A stretch of 64,000 bases of DNA from Pelagihabitans sp965238025 (GTDB lineage: Bacteria > Bacteroidota > Bacteroidia > Flavobacteriales > Flavobacteriaceae), in NCBI GenBank assembly GCA_965238025.1, contig OZ250162.1:1984001-2048000 (forward strand), written 5' to 3'. The position numbers and the translations under genes are program-made. The notes beneath the pieces were generated by a model. It was given only the letters and a program-made list of their open reading frames with translations, searched no databases and had not been told where the DNA came from. Below are positions 40,801 through 49,023 of the stretch, piece after piece. Position 1 is the stretch's first letter; the number at the start of each line of letters is the position of its first letter.

Positions 40801-41146
40801 TCTCCCTTTTAATACCAAGGGCGGTTACCACAACCTCTTCCAAGGCCTGAGCATCCTCTTGCATTTGTACATTCATGGTATTGTCAGCACCAATTGTTTG
40901 TCTGACCGCTCTTTGACCTATATAGGTAAAAAGTAAGACCTGACCAGCACTACCCTGAATAGCGTAGTTACCATCAAAATCGGTTTGTGTACCATTAGTA
41001 GTACCTTCTACAACAATGTTGACCCCAGGAAGCGCCAGACCATCTTGATCCGTAACTGTTCCGGTAATCGTTTTGTCCTGTGCAAACGAAAGATGCACGA
41101 CGAACGCCAGTAATAGCGTTAAGATTCCATTTAGTTTTGTTCTCAT
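37898..41146 (-). CDS. SusC/RagA-family TonB-linked outer-membrane transporter
   Basis: A 1082-residue outer-membrane receptor. After the signal peptide (LLAFVVHLSFAQ) comes the carboxypeptidase-like domain (ITGTVTDQDGLALPGVNI, then GTQTDFDGNY), the plug (ARVLQGKASGVQITN, IVIRGLSSFSSSNQALF, FIVDGVPF) and a 22-strand barrel ending in FSLKATF with a terminal Phe. It imports oligomers with TonB energy in partnership with SusD. First gene of a three-gene operon. No anti-sigma/ECF pair or hybrid two-component regulator is adjacent. Confidence 0.95.
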   Translation of the reverse strand: MRTKLNGILTLLLAFVVHLSFAQDKTITGTVTDQDGLALPGVNIVVEGTTNGTQTDFDGNYAIQGSAGQVLLFTYIGQRAVRQTIGADNTMNVQMQEDAQALEEVVVTALGIKREKQALGYAVTEVGEDELEARPEGDVARVLQGKASGVQITNQSGLSGSGTNIVIRGLSSFSSSNQALFIVDGVPFSTDTNSQGRGGDRQDFINGNNGSSRFLDLDPNSIESVNVLKGLAAATLYGSQGRNGVVLITTKGGSGKTGPKKTEITVNTSVFFNEIASLPDYQDEYGNGFDQNFGWFFSNWGPSFREGGPAGWGNQPLIDANATLAHPYSTSTAAIQAAFPEFQGARYDWRPYDSVEDFFRTGLVTSNNINVRGSSSDGNISYNLNYGNLKDTGFTPNNSVNRNTLGIGGSAKLSNKFTVSGTLNYARTKFVSPPVALSQGNGATGSGSSVFGDLWFTPRSIDVVGLPFQNPITGGSVYYRQNNSIQHPLWTVANAESSQQTNRVFGQASIQYGINDNLNLVYRAGLDVYSENNVNSQNKGGVNSNSGDVRTQSGFYETWNNTNTIWDHNIALNGDYDISEKIGSTFNLGGTSRREIFDQSGVASDNQQVFDVLRHFNFLNAVPIQSSSERNLIGVYAQAEFDYDRMLYVTLAARNDWVSNFAPENRTQFYPSASVSFIPTAAFDGLKSEGGLNYLKIRAGYGSSANFESSAYPIASTLIQNVRDNQDATGTNIVGNANPRRAGNPDLKPEVLEEYEVGIEARLLNNRVTLDGSVYKRFTNDLILDRPLDPATGFGIIATNIGEIQSEGVEIDLGVNWIRGEDEGSFDWNTNLNFTAYETTVTDLGVDTDLVVYSGFTNLGNAAIEGEPLGVLYGSKVQRFNDTDNLVVGGDGYYVQDPNNGIIGDPNPDWVANLRNSLSYKNFSLGFQWNYTQGGDVSSGTISTLLGRGLITETVDRENTYILPGVDANGNPNRLQINNSDYFFSNVLFGPSELQVYDATTIRLQEASLSYSMPNRFLDKTPFGSMVFTVSGQNLWYRAVNTPKGARFDPNTSGTGVGNGSGFDFINGPSSRRYGFSLKATF

Positions 41147-41508
41147 TTTTTAATTATTTGAATTAGCTAAACGCAAAAATCACAAAAGGAAGTTAATTAT
41201 CCAAACCTTTTTTAATAAAATTTTAAGAGTCTACCTGTTAAATGTGAGTTATGCCTAAAACAATAACACATCGTATGGACTTGATATTTAACAATATTAA
41301 TTTTTAGCAAATTCGCAATAATTGGGATGATTTATCTATCAAAATCGCAAAAACGATAATTTTTCGATTCTTGGCATTGTATAAAAGGATGCCTCGATCA
41401 ATTAAAATATGCGGGTTTATCCGCGACCTGTTGTAAGGTTAAAATTTCACCCATAAAAACCTCTTTTAATAGGAATACAAAAAATCCGAAAAAATATATT
41501 CAACTGAA
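41147..41508. other. Divergent intergenic region between susC and rpsL
   Basis: About 360 bp of AT-rich sequence. It must hold the susC promoter on the minus strand, but I find no convincing TTTG/TAnnTTTG pair there; the best -7-like word is AAGGTTTG at 41209-41202. No ORF or strong hairpin is visible. Confidence 0.5.
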
Positions 41509-41539
41509 TTTGAAATATTGCTAAATAGTATTACATTTG
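41509..41539 (+). promoter_or_regulatory. Promoter of the rpsL ribosomal cluster
   Basis: TTTG at 41509-41512, a 19-nt spacer and TACATTTG at 41532-41539 match the Bacteroidota primary sigma consensus TTTG-N19-TAnnTTTG perfectly. Transcription would begin near 41546, giving a leader of about 35 nt before rpsL. Confidence 0.8.
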
Positions 41540-41581
41540 CCAGCCCTTAAACAGGGGTAAGTTATTATACATATATATAGT

Positions 41582-41956
41582 ATGCCAACAATATCACAAT
41601 TAGTACGAAAAGGAAGGGCCACAATTACTAAGAAGAGTAAATCGGCTGCTTTGGATTCGTGTCCTCAACGAAGAGGGGTTTGTACGCGTGTTTATACCAC
41701 TACGCCAAAGAAACCAAATTCTGCCATGAGAAAAGTGGCTAGGGTGAGGTTGACCAATGGTAAAGAGGTAAATGCCTACATCCCGGGTGAAGGACACAAT
41801 TTACAAGAGCACTCGATAGTATTAGTAAGAGGCGGAAGGGTAAAAGATTTGCCAGGCGTTAGATATCACATCGTAAGGGGGGCACTTGACACTGCAGGTG
41901 TTGCAGGAAGAACCCAACGTAGATCTAAGTATGGAGCAAAACGCCCAAAGAAGTAA
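41582..41956 (+). CDS. rpsL: 30S ribosomal protein S12
   Basis: A 124-residue S12, normal length. The decoding-centre loops TTTPKKPNSAMRKVARVRL and VRGGRVKDLPGVRYH are intact, with Lys at the position where streptomycin-resistance changes usually occur, so a sensitive-type sequence is expected. First gene of the str operon, directly after the consensus promoter. Confidence 0.98.
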   Translation: MPTISQLVRKGRATITKKSKSAALDSCPQRRGVCTRVYTTTPKKPNSAMRKVARVRLTNGKEVNAYIPGEGHNLQEHSIVLVRGGRVKDLPGVRYHIVRGALDTAGVAGRTQRRSKYGAKRPKK

Positions 41957-42001
41957 ATTAAAGGTGGTTTTTACCAACCTTAAAACTTTTAAGAAGAAGT
42001 A

Positions 42002-42478
42002 ATGAGAAAAAAACAGGCAAAAAAGAGGCCATTACTACCAGATCCGAGATTTAACGATCAGTTGGTAACCCGTTTCGTCAACATGATGATGTGGGATGGT
42101 AAAAAATCAGTTGCGTTTAGGGTTTTTTATGACGCCATGGATATCGTGGAGGAAAAAAAGACCGACGAGGAAAAAACATCCTTGGAATTGTGGAAAGATG
42201 CGTTGTCTAACGTGATGCCGCATGTTGAGGTGAGAAGTAGAAGAGTTGGAGGGGCAACCTTTCAGATTCCTATGCAAATTCGTCCAGACAGAAAAATTTC
42301 TACAGCCATGAAATGGTTGATCAGTTTTGCCAGAAAGCGAAATGAAAAAGGAATGGCGCAAAAATTGGCCGGCGAGGTATTGGCCGCTTCCAAAGAAGAA
42401 GGTGCCGCTGTCAAGAAAAGGATGGATACCCATAAAATGGCCGAGGCCAATAAAGCATTCTCACACTTTAGATTCTAA
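42002..42478 (+). CDS. rpsG: 30S ribosomal protein S7
   Basis: A 158-residue S7, which nucleates assembly of the 30S head. The N-terminal RKKQAKKRPLLPDPRF and the RSRRVGGATFQIPMQIRPDR segment are typical. It lies 45 nt after rpsL and 6 nt before fusA. In other bacteria S7 represses the str operon; no such structure was identified in the short spacers here. Confidence 0.98.
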   Translation: MRKKQAKKRPLLPDPRFNDQLVTRFVNMMMWDGKKSVAFRVFYDAMDIVEEKKTDEEKTSLELWKDALSNVMPHVEVRSRRVGGATFQIPMQIRPDRKISTAMKWLISFARKRNEKGMAQKLAGEVLAASKEEGAAVKKRMDTHKMAEANKAFSHFRF

Positions 42479-42484
42479 TCAGAA

Positions 42485-44620
42485 ATGGCAAGAGATTTAA
42501 AATTTACTAGAAATATAGGTATTGCCGCGCATATTGATGCCGGAAAGACCACGACTACCGAGCGTATTCTTTTTTATACAGGTGTTAGTCATAAGATAGG
42601 TGAGGTGCATGATGGTGCGGCCACTATGGATTGGATGGAGCAAGAGCAGGAGCGTGGTATTACCATTACCTCTGCGGCCACTACCTGTGAGTGGACGTTT
42701 CCTATGGAAAATGGAAAGCCCACAGATGAAACCAAACCATATCACTTTAATATTATAGATACCCCAGGTCACGTAGATTTTACCGTTGAGGTAAATAGGT
42801 CTTTACGTGTACTTGATGGATTGGTATTCCTTTTTAGTGCTGTTGATGGTGTTGAACCACAATCAGAAACGAACTGGAGACTTGCCGATAACTATAAGGT
42901 ACCCCGTATTGGTTTTGTGAACAAAATGGACCGACAAGGTGCTAACTTCTTAATGGTCTGTAAGCAGGTTAAAGAGATGTTGGGTTCTAATGCGGTTCCT
43001 ATTGTATTGCCAATAGGTGACGAGGCAGACTTTAAAGGTATTGTTGATTTGGCAAAGAACAGGGCGATTGTATGGCACGAAGATAATTACGGTTCTACTT
43101 TCGATGTGGTTGATATCCCAGAGGAAATGAAGGCTGAGGTGAAGGAGTACAGAGCTGCTTTGATCGAAGCTGTTGCTGAATATGATGAGGATTTGATGGA
43201 GAAGTTCTTCGAAGATGAAGAATCTATTACTGAAGAAGAAGTGCATGCTGCTTTAAGAGCTGCGGTTATGGACAGGGCCATTATTCCTATGATTGCTGGT
43301 TCTTCCTTTAAAAATAAAGGTGTTCAATTTTTATTGGATGCTGTGTGTAGGTACTTGCCTTCGCCAATAGATAAGGATGCCATTGTAGGTACTGACCCTA
43401 ATACAGGTGAAGAAATCAGCAGAAAACCAGATGTTAAAGAACCATTTTCTGCCCTGGCGTTTAAGATTGCAACCGATCCTTTTGTGGGTCGCTTGGCTTT
43501 CTTTAGAACGTATTCAGGTCGCTTGGATGCGGGTTCGTATATATTGAACAACCGATCAGGTAAAAAAGAACGTATTTCACGTATTTATCAGATGCATTCC
43601 AATAAGCAAAATGCTATCGATTATATCGAAGCAGGTGATATTGGAGCTGCCGTAGGATTTAAGGATATTAAAACTGGGGACACCATGTCTGCAGAAAAGC
43701 ACCCTATTGTATTGGAGAGTATGGACTTTCCTGATCCGGTAATCGGTATTGCAGTTGAACCTAAGACAAAGGTTGATGTAGATAAGTTGGGAATGGCCTT
43801 GGCTAAATTGGCGGAAGAGGATCCAACATTTCAAGTAAAAACAGATGAGGCATCAGGTCAGACCATTATTTCTGGTATGGGTGAGTTGCACTTGGATATT
43901 ATTGTTGATCGCTTACGCCGTGAATTCAAAGTTGAGGTAAATCAAGGTGAACCTCAGGTTGAATACAAAGAAGCATTGACGAAAACAGCCGCGCACAGAG
44001 AAACATATAAGAAACAATCTGGTGGTCGCGGTAAATTCGGGGATATCGTATTTGAAATGGGCCCAGCGGATGAAGATTTTGAAGGAACAGGGCTGCAATT
44101 TGAAGATAAAATTAAAGGTGGTCGTATTCCAAAAGAATTTATTCCTTCTGTAGAAAAAGGGTTTAAAACGGCCATGCAGAATGGACCTTTAGCCGGATTT
44201 GAAATGGATACCATGAAAGTAATATTGAATGATGGGTCTTTTCACGCTGTGGATTCTGATGCACTATCTTTCGAATTGGCTGCAAAAATGGGTTACAAAG
44301 CTGCAGGAAAAGCTGCTGGCGCTGTAATTATGGAGCCAATTATGAAGATTGAAGTTATTACTCCTGAAGAAAACATGGGTGATATAGTTGGTGATTTGAA
44401 CCGTAGAAGGGGAACGATTAGCGATATGGGTGATAGGGCCGGTGCTAAAGTTGTAAAAGGTACGGTGCCATTGTCAGAGATGTTCGGGTACGTAACATCG
44501 TTGAGAACATTGTCTTCTGGTAGGGCAACCTCTACCATGGAATTTTCTCACTATGCCGAAACTCCATCTAACATTTCAGAAGAAGTAATCAAGGCCGCTA
44601 AAGGTGTCACCACCGCTTAA
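42485..44620 (+). CDS. fusA: Elongation factor G
   Basis: A 711-residue translational GTPase that drives translocation. G1 is AHIDAGKTTTTER, G3 is DTPGHVDFTVEV, G4 is NKMD, and domains II-V follow at normal length (domain IV contains KKQSGGRGKFGDIVFE). Unlike the enterobacterial str operon, no tuf gene follows; rpsJ begins 10 nt later. Confidence 0.98.
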   Translation: MARDLKFTRNIGIAAHIDAGKTTTTERILFYTGVSHKIGEVHDGAATMDWMEQEQERGITITSAATTCEWTFPMENGKPTDETKPYHFNIIDTPGHVDFTVEVNRSLRVLDGLVFLFSAVDGVEPQSETNWRLADNYKVPRIGFVNKMDRQGANFLMVCKQVKEMLGSNAVPIVLPIGDEADFKGIVDLAKNRAIVWHEDNYGSTFDVVDIPEEMKAEVKEYRAALIEAVAEYDEDLMEKFFEDEESITEEEVHAALRAAVMDRAIIPMIAGSSFKNKGVQFLLDAVCRYLPSPIDKDAIVGTDPNTGEEISRKPDVKEPFSALAFKIATDPFVGRLAFFRTYSGRLDAGSYILNNRSGKKERISRIYQMHSNKQNAIDYIEAGDIGAAVGFKDIKTGDTMSAEKHPIVLESMDFPDPVIGIAVEPKTKVDVDKLGMALAKLAEEDPTFQVKTDEASGQTIISGMGELHLDIIVDRLRREFKVEVNQGEPQVEYKEALTKTAAHRETYKKQSGGRGKFGDIVFEMGPADEDFEGTGLQFEDKIKGGRIPKEFIPSVEKGFKTAMQNGPLAGFEMDTMKVILNDGSFHAVDSDALSFELAAKMGYKAAGKAAGAVIMEPIMKIEVITPEENMGDIVGDLNRRRGTISDMGDRAGAKVVKGTVPLSEMFGYVTSLRTLSSGRATSTMEFSHYAETPSNISEEVIKAAKGVTTA

Positions 44621-44630
44621 TTTTTAGAAG

Positions 44631-44936
44631 ATGAGTCAAAAAATTAGAATAAAACTAAAATCTTACGATCATAACTTGGTAGATAAATCTGCCGAAAAGA
44701 TTGTAAAAACGGTAAAAACCACTGGAGCGGTAGTAACTGGGCCAATTCCTTTGCCAACGCACAAGAAAATATTTACGGTTTTGCGATCGCCGCACGTAAA
44801 TAAGAAATCTAGGGAGCAATTTCAATTAAGTTCTTACAAGAGACTTTTGGATATATACAGCTCTTCATCAAAGACGATCGATGCCCTTATGAAGTTAGAG
44901 CTTCCAAGTGGTGTTGAAGTAGAGATCAAGGTGTAA
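44631..44936 (+). CDS. rpsJ: 30S ribosomal protein S10
   Basis: A 101-residue S10 with the usual LKSYDHNLVDKSAEKIVKT start, RSPHVNKKSREQF and the C-terminal LPSGVEVEIKV. S10 is also the NusE factor of transcription antitermination. Here it sits with fusA and is followed by a 267-bp structured spacer before rplC. Confidence 0.98.
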   Translation: MSQKIRIKLKSYDHNLVDKSAEKIVKTVKTTGAVVTGPIPLPTHKKIFTVLRSPHVNKKSREQFQLSSYKRLLDIYSSSSKTIDALMKLELPSGVEVEIKV

Positions 44937-44988
44937 TGAGGCCTGGTTTTCAAGCGCGATAGCGAATTGAAAATCATAGACGAATTAC

Positions 44989-45048
44989 ATTCCGAACTTG
45001 TTTCGGAATCTCACAAGGAAGTAACAGATTCTGAAATAAATTCAGAAT
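44989..45048 (+). repeat. Two tandem related hairpins in the rpsJ-rplC spacer
   Basis: ATTCCGAA/TTCGGAAT (44989-45009) and ATTCTGAA/TTCAGAAT (45028-45048) are perfect 8-bp inverted repeats with 5-nt loops. They differ by one base per arm, and the change is compensated. They look like copies of one small dispersed element. Confidence 0.6.
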
Positions 45049-45096
45049 AAACATGTCCCGAGCTGCGAGCGAAGGAAAAACGGAAAAAAATAAATT

Positions 45097-45127
45097 CAGG
45101 GTTGAATTGTTTTTTGACCCTGTTTTT
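45097..45127 (+). terminator. Terminator-like structure inside the ribosomal cluster
   Basis: Stem CAGGGT (45097-45102)/ACCCTG (45117-45122) followed by TTTTT. It could partly end the rpsL-rpsJ transcript and separate it from the rplC-onward transcript. No consensus promoter was found right after it. Confidence 0.55.
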
Positions 45128-45169
45128 ATGTGTAATAGTTGAGTAGTAGTAATTAATAGAAATATAAAC

Positions 45170-45188
45170 GGTTTTCATAGCGAAAACC
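45170..45188 (+). promoter_or_regulatory. Hairpin just upstream of rplC
   Basis: GGTTTTC/GAAAACC, a perfect 7-bp stem with a 5-nt loop, ends 15 nt before the rplC start. It may act in translation control of the L3-L4 genes, since L4 is a known autogenous regulator in enterobacteria. Its role here is inference. Confidence 0.4.
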
Positions 45189-45203
45189 AAAAACTAAAAT
45201 CAA

Positions 45204-45821
45204 ATGTCTGGGTTAATAGGAAAAAAAATAGGCATGACCAGTATTTTTGATGAGAACGGGAAAAATCTTCCCTGTACCATCATACAAGCTGGACCATGTG
45301 TTGTTACCCAAGTCAGAACTGAGGAAGTGGATGGGTATAACGCCCTTCAAATAGGTTTCGATGACAAGGCAGAAAAACGTGCTAGCAAGGCTGAATTAGG
45401 CCATGCGAAAAAGGCAGGTACTTCTCCCAAAAAGAAAGTCATTGAGTTTCAAGGTTTTGATGAGGAGTTTAAATTAGGTGATACCGTAGGTGTCGATATT
45501 TTTGAAGAAGGTGAATTTGTCGATGTGGCGGGCACCTCAAAAGGAAAAGGTTTTCAAGGTGTTGTTAAAAGACACGGTTTTGCCGGGGTTGGTCAAGCAA
45601 CGCATGGACAACACAACAGGCTAAGAGCGCCAGGTTCTATTGGTGCTGGTTCTGATCCATCAAGAGTTTTTAAAGGAATGCGAATGGCAGGTAGAATGGG
45701 CGGCGAACGTGTGACGGTTCAAAACCTGAGAGTGCTTAAGATTGTTCCTGAAAAGAACCTTATCGTAGTTAAAGGCTGTGTCCCAGGACATAAGAACGCT
45801 TACGTAACCATCCAGAAATAA
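45204..45821 (+). CDS. rplC: 50S ribosomal protein L3
   Basis: A 205-residue L3. The N-terminal GLIGKKIGMTSIFDENGK and the extension loop VKRHGFAGVGQATHGQHNR, then RAPGSIGAGSDPSRVFKG, reach towards the peptidyl transferase centre. The conserved Gln of the ATHGQ segment, methylated in some bacteria, is present. Its stop shares one base with the rplD start (TAATG). Confidence 0.98.
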   Translation: MSGLIGKKIGMTSIFDENGKNLPCTIIQAGPCVVTQVRTEEVDGYNALQIGFDDKAEKRASKAELGHAKKAGTSPKKKVIEFQGFDEEFKLGDTVGVDIFEEGEFVDVAGTSKGKGFQGVVKRHGFAGVGQATHGQHNRLRAPGSIGAGSDPSRVFKGMRMAGRMGGERVTVQNLRVLKIVPEKNLIVVKGCVPGHKNAYVTIQK

Positions 45822-46450
45822 TGAAAGTAGCAGTTTTAGATATCAAAGGAAAAGAGACAGGTAGGAAAGTAGAGCTTTCAGACGATGTTTTCGCTATAGA
45901 ACCTAACAATCACGCTGTTTATTTGGACGTTAAACAATATTTAGCGCACCAGAGACAAGGAACGCATAAGTCCAAGGAAAGAGCAGAGATTGCTGGTAGT
46001 ACAAGAAAGATTAAAAAACAAAAAGGGACAGGTACCGCTCGTGCGGGTAGTATTAAATCCCCGGTGTTTAGAGGTGGAGGTAGGATTTTCGGTCCAAGAC
46101 CAAAGGATTATACCCAAAAATTGAACAAAAACCTGAAGCGTTTGGCACGTAAATCGGCCTTGAGTATCAAGTCAAAAGAGAAGGCTGTCATGGTGTTGGA
46201 AGACTTCAATTTTGATACACCAAAGACCAAAGATTTTGTGCAAGTTTTAAAGTCCTTGGGACTGGAAAACAAAAAATCTTTATTTGTGTTGGGCGATTCA
46301 AATAATAGCGTATATTTGGCTTCTCGTAATTTGAAAGGTTCTGATGTGGTAACTAGCTCAGAATTAAGTACTTACAAGATTTTGAATGCCAATAATGTAG
46401 TGCTGTTGGAGGGCTCGTTAGAAGAGCTTCAACTGAACCTAAATAAATAA
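45821..46450 (+). CDS. rplD: 50S ribosomal protein L4
   Basis: A 209-residue L4 of the bacterial type. The long loop lining the exit tunnel (STRKIKKQKGTGTARAGSIKSP, given in part as KKQKGTGTARAGS) is intact. L4 forms part of the macrolide-sensitive tunnel wall. One-base overlap with rplC indicates coupled translation. Confidence 0.97.
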   Translation: MKVAVLDIKGKETGRKVELSDDVFAIEPNNHAVYLDVKQYLAHQRQGTHKSKERAEIAGSTRKIKKQKGTGTARAGSIKSPVFRGGGRIFGPRPKDYTQKLNKNLKRLARKSALSIKSKEKAVMVLEDFNFDTPKTKDFVQVLKSLGLENKKSLFVLGDSNNSVYLASRNLKGSDVVTSSELSTYKILNANNVVLLEGSLEELQLNLNK

Positions 46451-46457
46451 GGAAATC

Positions 46458-46748
46458 ATGAGTGTGTTGATAAAACCAATTATAACGGAAAAAATGACTG
46501 CCCAAGGGGAGTTGTATAATCGTTATGGTTTCATAGTAGATCCAAACGCGAACAAGATTCAAATCAAAGATGCCGTTGAGGCGGCTTATGGTGTTTCTGT
46601 TAGCAAAGTAAGAACTATGAATTATGCTCCTACGAGAAAGACCAGATTCACCAAAACAGGTGTTCAACATGGTAAAACAAACGCAATTAAGAAGGCGATT
46701 GTTGATGTTGCGGAGGGAGATATTATTGATTTTTACAGTAATCTATAA
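46458..46748 (+). CDS. rplW: 50S ribosomal protein L23
   Basis: A 96-residue L23, which sits at the tunnel exit and docks trigger factor and SRP. VLIKPIITEKMT at the start and KVRTMNYAPTRKTRF, then KKAIVDVAEGDIIDF, are typical. Seven nt after rplD. Confidence 0.97.
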   Translation: MSVLIKPIITEKMTAQGELYNRYGFIVDPNANKIQIKDAVEAAYGVSVSKVRTMNYAPTRKTRFTKTGVQHGKTNAIKKAIVDVAEGDIIDFYSNL

Positions 46749-46757
46749 AGACAAGAA

Positions 46758-47582
46758 ATGTCAGTTAGAAAATTAAAACCAATCACTCCTGGACAGCGTT
46801 TTAGAGTTGTAAATGGATTTGACGCCATTACAACTGATAAGCCGGAGAAAAGCTTGCTTGCTCCGTTAAAAAAGTCCGGAGGTAGAAACAGTCAAGGAAA
46901 GATGACGATGCGCCAAAAAGGTGGTGGTCATAAGCGTAGGTATCGTGTTATTGATTTTAAAAGGGACAAGCAGGACGTTGCTGCCACTATACAATCTATT
47001 CAATACGATCCTAATAGAACTGCATTTATTGCCTTGGCCGAGTATGCCGATGGTGAAAAAAGATACGTTATTGCTCAAAATGGACTTCAGGTGGGCCAGA
47101 AGATTTCCGCTGGAAAAAAGGCTTCTCCTGAAATCGGAAATGCACTTCCACTCTCCGAAATTCCTTTGGGTACGATAATTTCTTGTATAGAATTACGTCC
47201 TGGTCAAGGTGCTGTTATGGCAAGAAGCGCAGGAACGTTTGCCCAGTTAATGGCAAAAGACGGAAAATTTGTTACCGTTAAAATGCCTTCAGGAGAAACA
47301 AGATTGATTCTTTCTGGTTGTTTGGCTACTATTGGTGCCGTTTCTAACTCTGATCACCAGTTATTGGTGTCCGGTAAAGCGGGTAGAAGTAGATGGTTGG
47401 GTAGAAGACCAAGAACTAGGCCAGTTGCTATGAACCCTGTTGATCATCCGATGGGTGGTGGAGAAGGTAGAGCATCTGGTGGGCATCCAAGATCAAGAAA
47501 TGGTATTCCTGCAAAAGGATTCAGGACGCGTTCAAAAACCAAGAACACCAACAAGTATATCATAGAACGTAGAAAGAAATAA
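46758..47582 (+). CDS. rplB: 50S ribosomal protein L2
   Basis: A 274-residue L2, required for subunit association and peptidyl transfer. The C-terminal VAMNPVDHPMGGGEGRASGG contains the conserved His, and GRNSQGKMTMRQKGGGHKRRY lies near the N-terminus. Nine nt after rplW. Confidence 0.98.
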   Translation: MSVRKLKPITPGQRFRVVNGFDAITTDKPEKSLLAPLKKSGGRNSQGKMTMRQKGGGHKRRYRVIDFKRDKQDVAATIQSIQYDPNRTAFIALAEYADGEKRYVIAQNGLQVGQKISAGKKASPEIGNALPLSEIPLGTIISCIELRPGQGAVMARSAGTFAQLMAKDGKFVTVKMPSGETRLILSGCLATIGAVSNSDHQLLVSGKAGRSRWLGRRPRTRPVAMNPVDHPMGGGEGRASGGHPRSRNGIPAKGFRTRSKTKNTNKYIIERRKK

Positions 47583-47596
47583 AAAAGTAGAAAGAA

Positions 47597-47875
47597 ATGG
47601 CACGTTCACTAAAAAAAGGACCTTACGTTCACTATAGTTTGGAAAAGAAAATCCAACAAAGTGCATCATCCGGAAAGAAATCGGTGATCAAGACATGGTC
47701 TAGGGCATCAATGATAACACCTGATTTTGTAGGACTTACAATTGCGGTACATAACGGAAGGCAATTTGTCCCGGTTTATGTTACTGAAAATATGGTAGGT
47801 CATAAATTAGGGGAATTTTCACCTACACGTTCGTTTAGAGGGCATGCTGGGGCGAAAAATAAAGGTAAGAGGTAA
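47597..47875 (+). CDS. rpsS: 30S ribosomal protein S19
   Basis: A 92-residue S19: MARSLKKGPYVHYSLEKK, IKTWSRASMITPDFVGLTI and GEFSPTRSFRGHAG are family signatures. It binds 16S rRNA in the head with S13. Three nt separate it from rplV. Confidence 0.98.
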   Translation: MARSLKKGPYVHYSLEKKIQQSASSGKKSVIKTWSRASMITPDFVGLTIAVHNGRQFVPVYVTENMVGHKLGEFSPTRSFRGHAGAKNKGKR

Positions 47876-47878
47876 GCT

Positions 47879-48286
47879 ATGGGAGTTCGAAAAAGACAAA
47901 TGGCCGAAAGAATTAAGGCCGAAAAGAAACAGGTTGCTTTTGCAAAGCTGAACAATTGCCCGACTTCTCCAAGAAAAATGCGCTTAGTTGCCGACTTGGT
48001 TAGAGGTGAGCAAATTGAAAGGGCATTGGCAATTTTGAAATTCAATTCAAAAGAGGCTTCAAGAAAGTTGGAAAAACTTCTAATATCGGCAATTGCAAAC
48101 TGGCAGGCCAAAAATGAAGATGCCGATATAGAAGCTGCGGACTTGTTCATTAAAGAGATACGGGTCGATAGCGGTACCATGTTAAAAAGGTTGCGTCCAG
48201 CTCCTCAGGGTAGAGCGCACAGAATCAGAAAACGTTCAAACCATGTTACATTGGTTTTGGGGTCTAATAACAATATAGAGAGCTAG
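47879..48286 (+). CDS. rplV: 50S ribosomal protein L22
   Basis: A 135-residue L22 with NCPTSPRKMRLVADLVRG and the tunnel-lining hairpin MLKRLRPAPQGRAHRIRKRS. The macrolide-related loop is of normal length. The next start codon follows 1 nt after its stop. Confidence 0.97.
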   Translation: MGVRKRQMAERIKAEKKQVAFAKLNNCPTSPRKMRLVADLVRGEQIERALAILKFNSKEASRKLEKLLISAIANWQAKNEDADIEAADLFIKEIRVDSGTMLKRLRPAPQGRAHRIRKRSNHVTLVLGSNNNIES

Positions 48287-48287
48287 A

Positions 48288-49004
48288 ATGGGACAGAAAA
48301 CAAATCCGATAGGAAATCGTCTAGGTATTATCAGAGGATGGGAATCTAACTGGTACGGAGGAAACGACTATGGCGACAAGCTAGCTGAGGACGACAAGAT
48401 CAGAAAATATATCCATGCCCGTTTGGCAAAGGCCAGCGTTTCAAGGGTAATTATCGAAAGAACCTTGAAGTTGATTACGGTTACCGTAACTACCGCCAGA
48501 CCTGGTATTATTATCGGTAAAGGAGGCCAAGAGGTTGATAAGCTAAAAGAAGAGCTTAAAAAGATTACCGGCAAAGAAGTACAGATCAATATTCACGAGA
48601 TCAAAAGACCTGAAGTTGAGGCGAATTTGGTAGCGGCGAGTGTTGCGAGACAAATAGAAAGTAGGATATCTTTTAGACGAGCCATTAAAATGGCCATTGC
48701 CGCGGCAATGCGTATGAATGCTGAAGGCATCAAAATTCAGATTTCTGGTCGTTTGAACGGAGCGGAAATGGCGCGTTCGGAATCCTATAAGGATGGTCGT
48801 ATTCCATTATCAACCTTCAGGGCTGATATTGATTATGCGTTGCATGAAGCTCATACTACTTATGGCCGTTTGGGTATAAAAGTATGGATTATGAAGGGTG
48901 AGGTATATGGTAAACGAGAGTTATCTCCTTTGGTAGGAATGAAAAAGAACCAAGGTAAAGGTGACAAACGCGATGGAGGAAGAAAACCACGTCGTAGAAA
49001 GTAA
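48288..49004 (+). CDS. rpsC: 30S ribosomal protein S3
   Basis: A 238-residue S3 with the KH domain (TARPGIIIGKGGQEVDKLKE) and the C-terminal domain (GRLNGAEMARSESYKDGRIP). S3 takes part in mRNA entry and helicase activity. The basic C-terminal tail (GKGDKRDGGRKPRRRK) is slightly extended. Confidence 0.98.
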   Translation: MGQKTNPIGNRLGIIRGWESNWYGGNDYGDKLAEDDKIRKYIHARLAKASVSRVIIERTLKLITVTVTTARPGIIIGKGGQEVDKLKEELKKITGKEVQINIHEIKRPEVEANLVAASVARQIESRISFRRAIKMAIAAAMRMNAEGIKIQISGRLNGAEMARSESYKDGRIPLSTFRADIDYALHEAHTTYGRLGIKVWIMKGEVYGKRELSPLVGMKKNQGKGDKRDGGRKPRRRK

Positions 49005-49023
49005 TTTTTAAAGAGACAGAACA

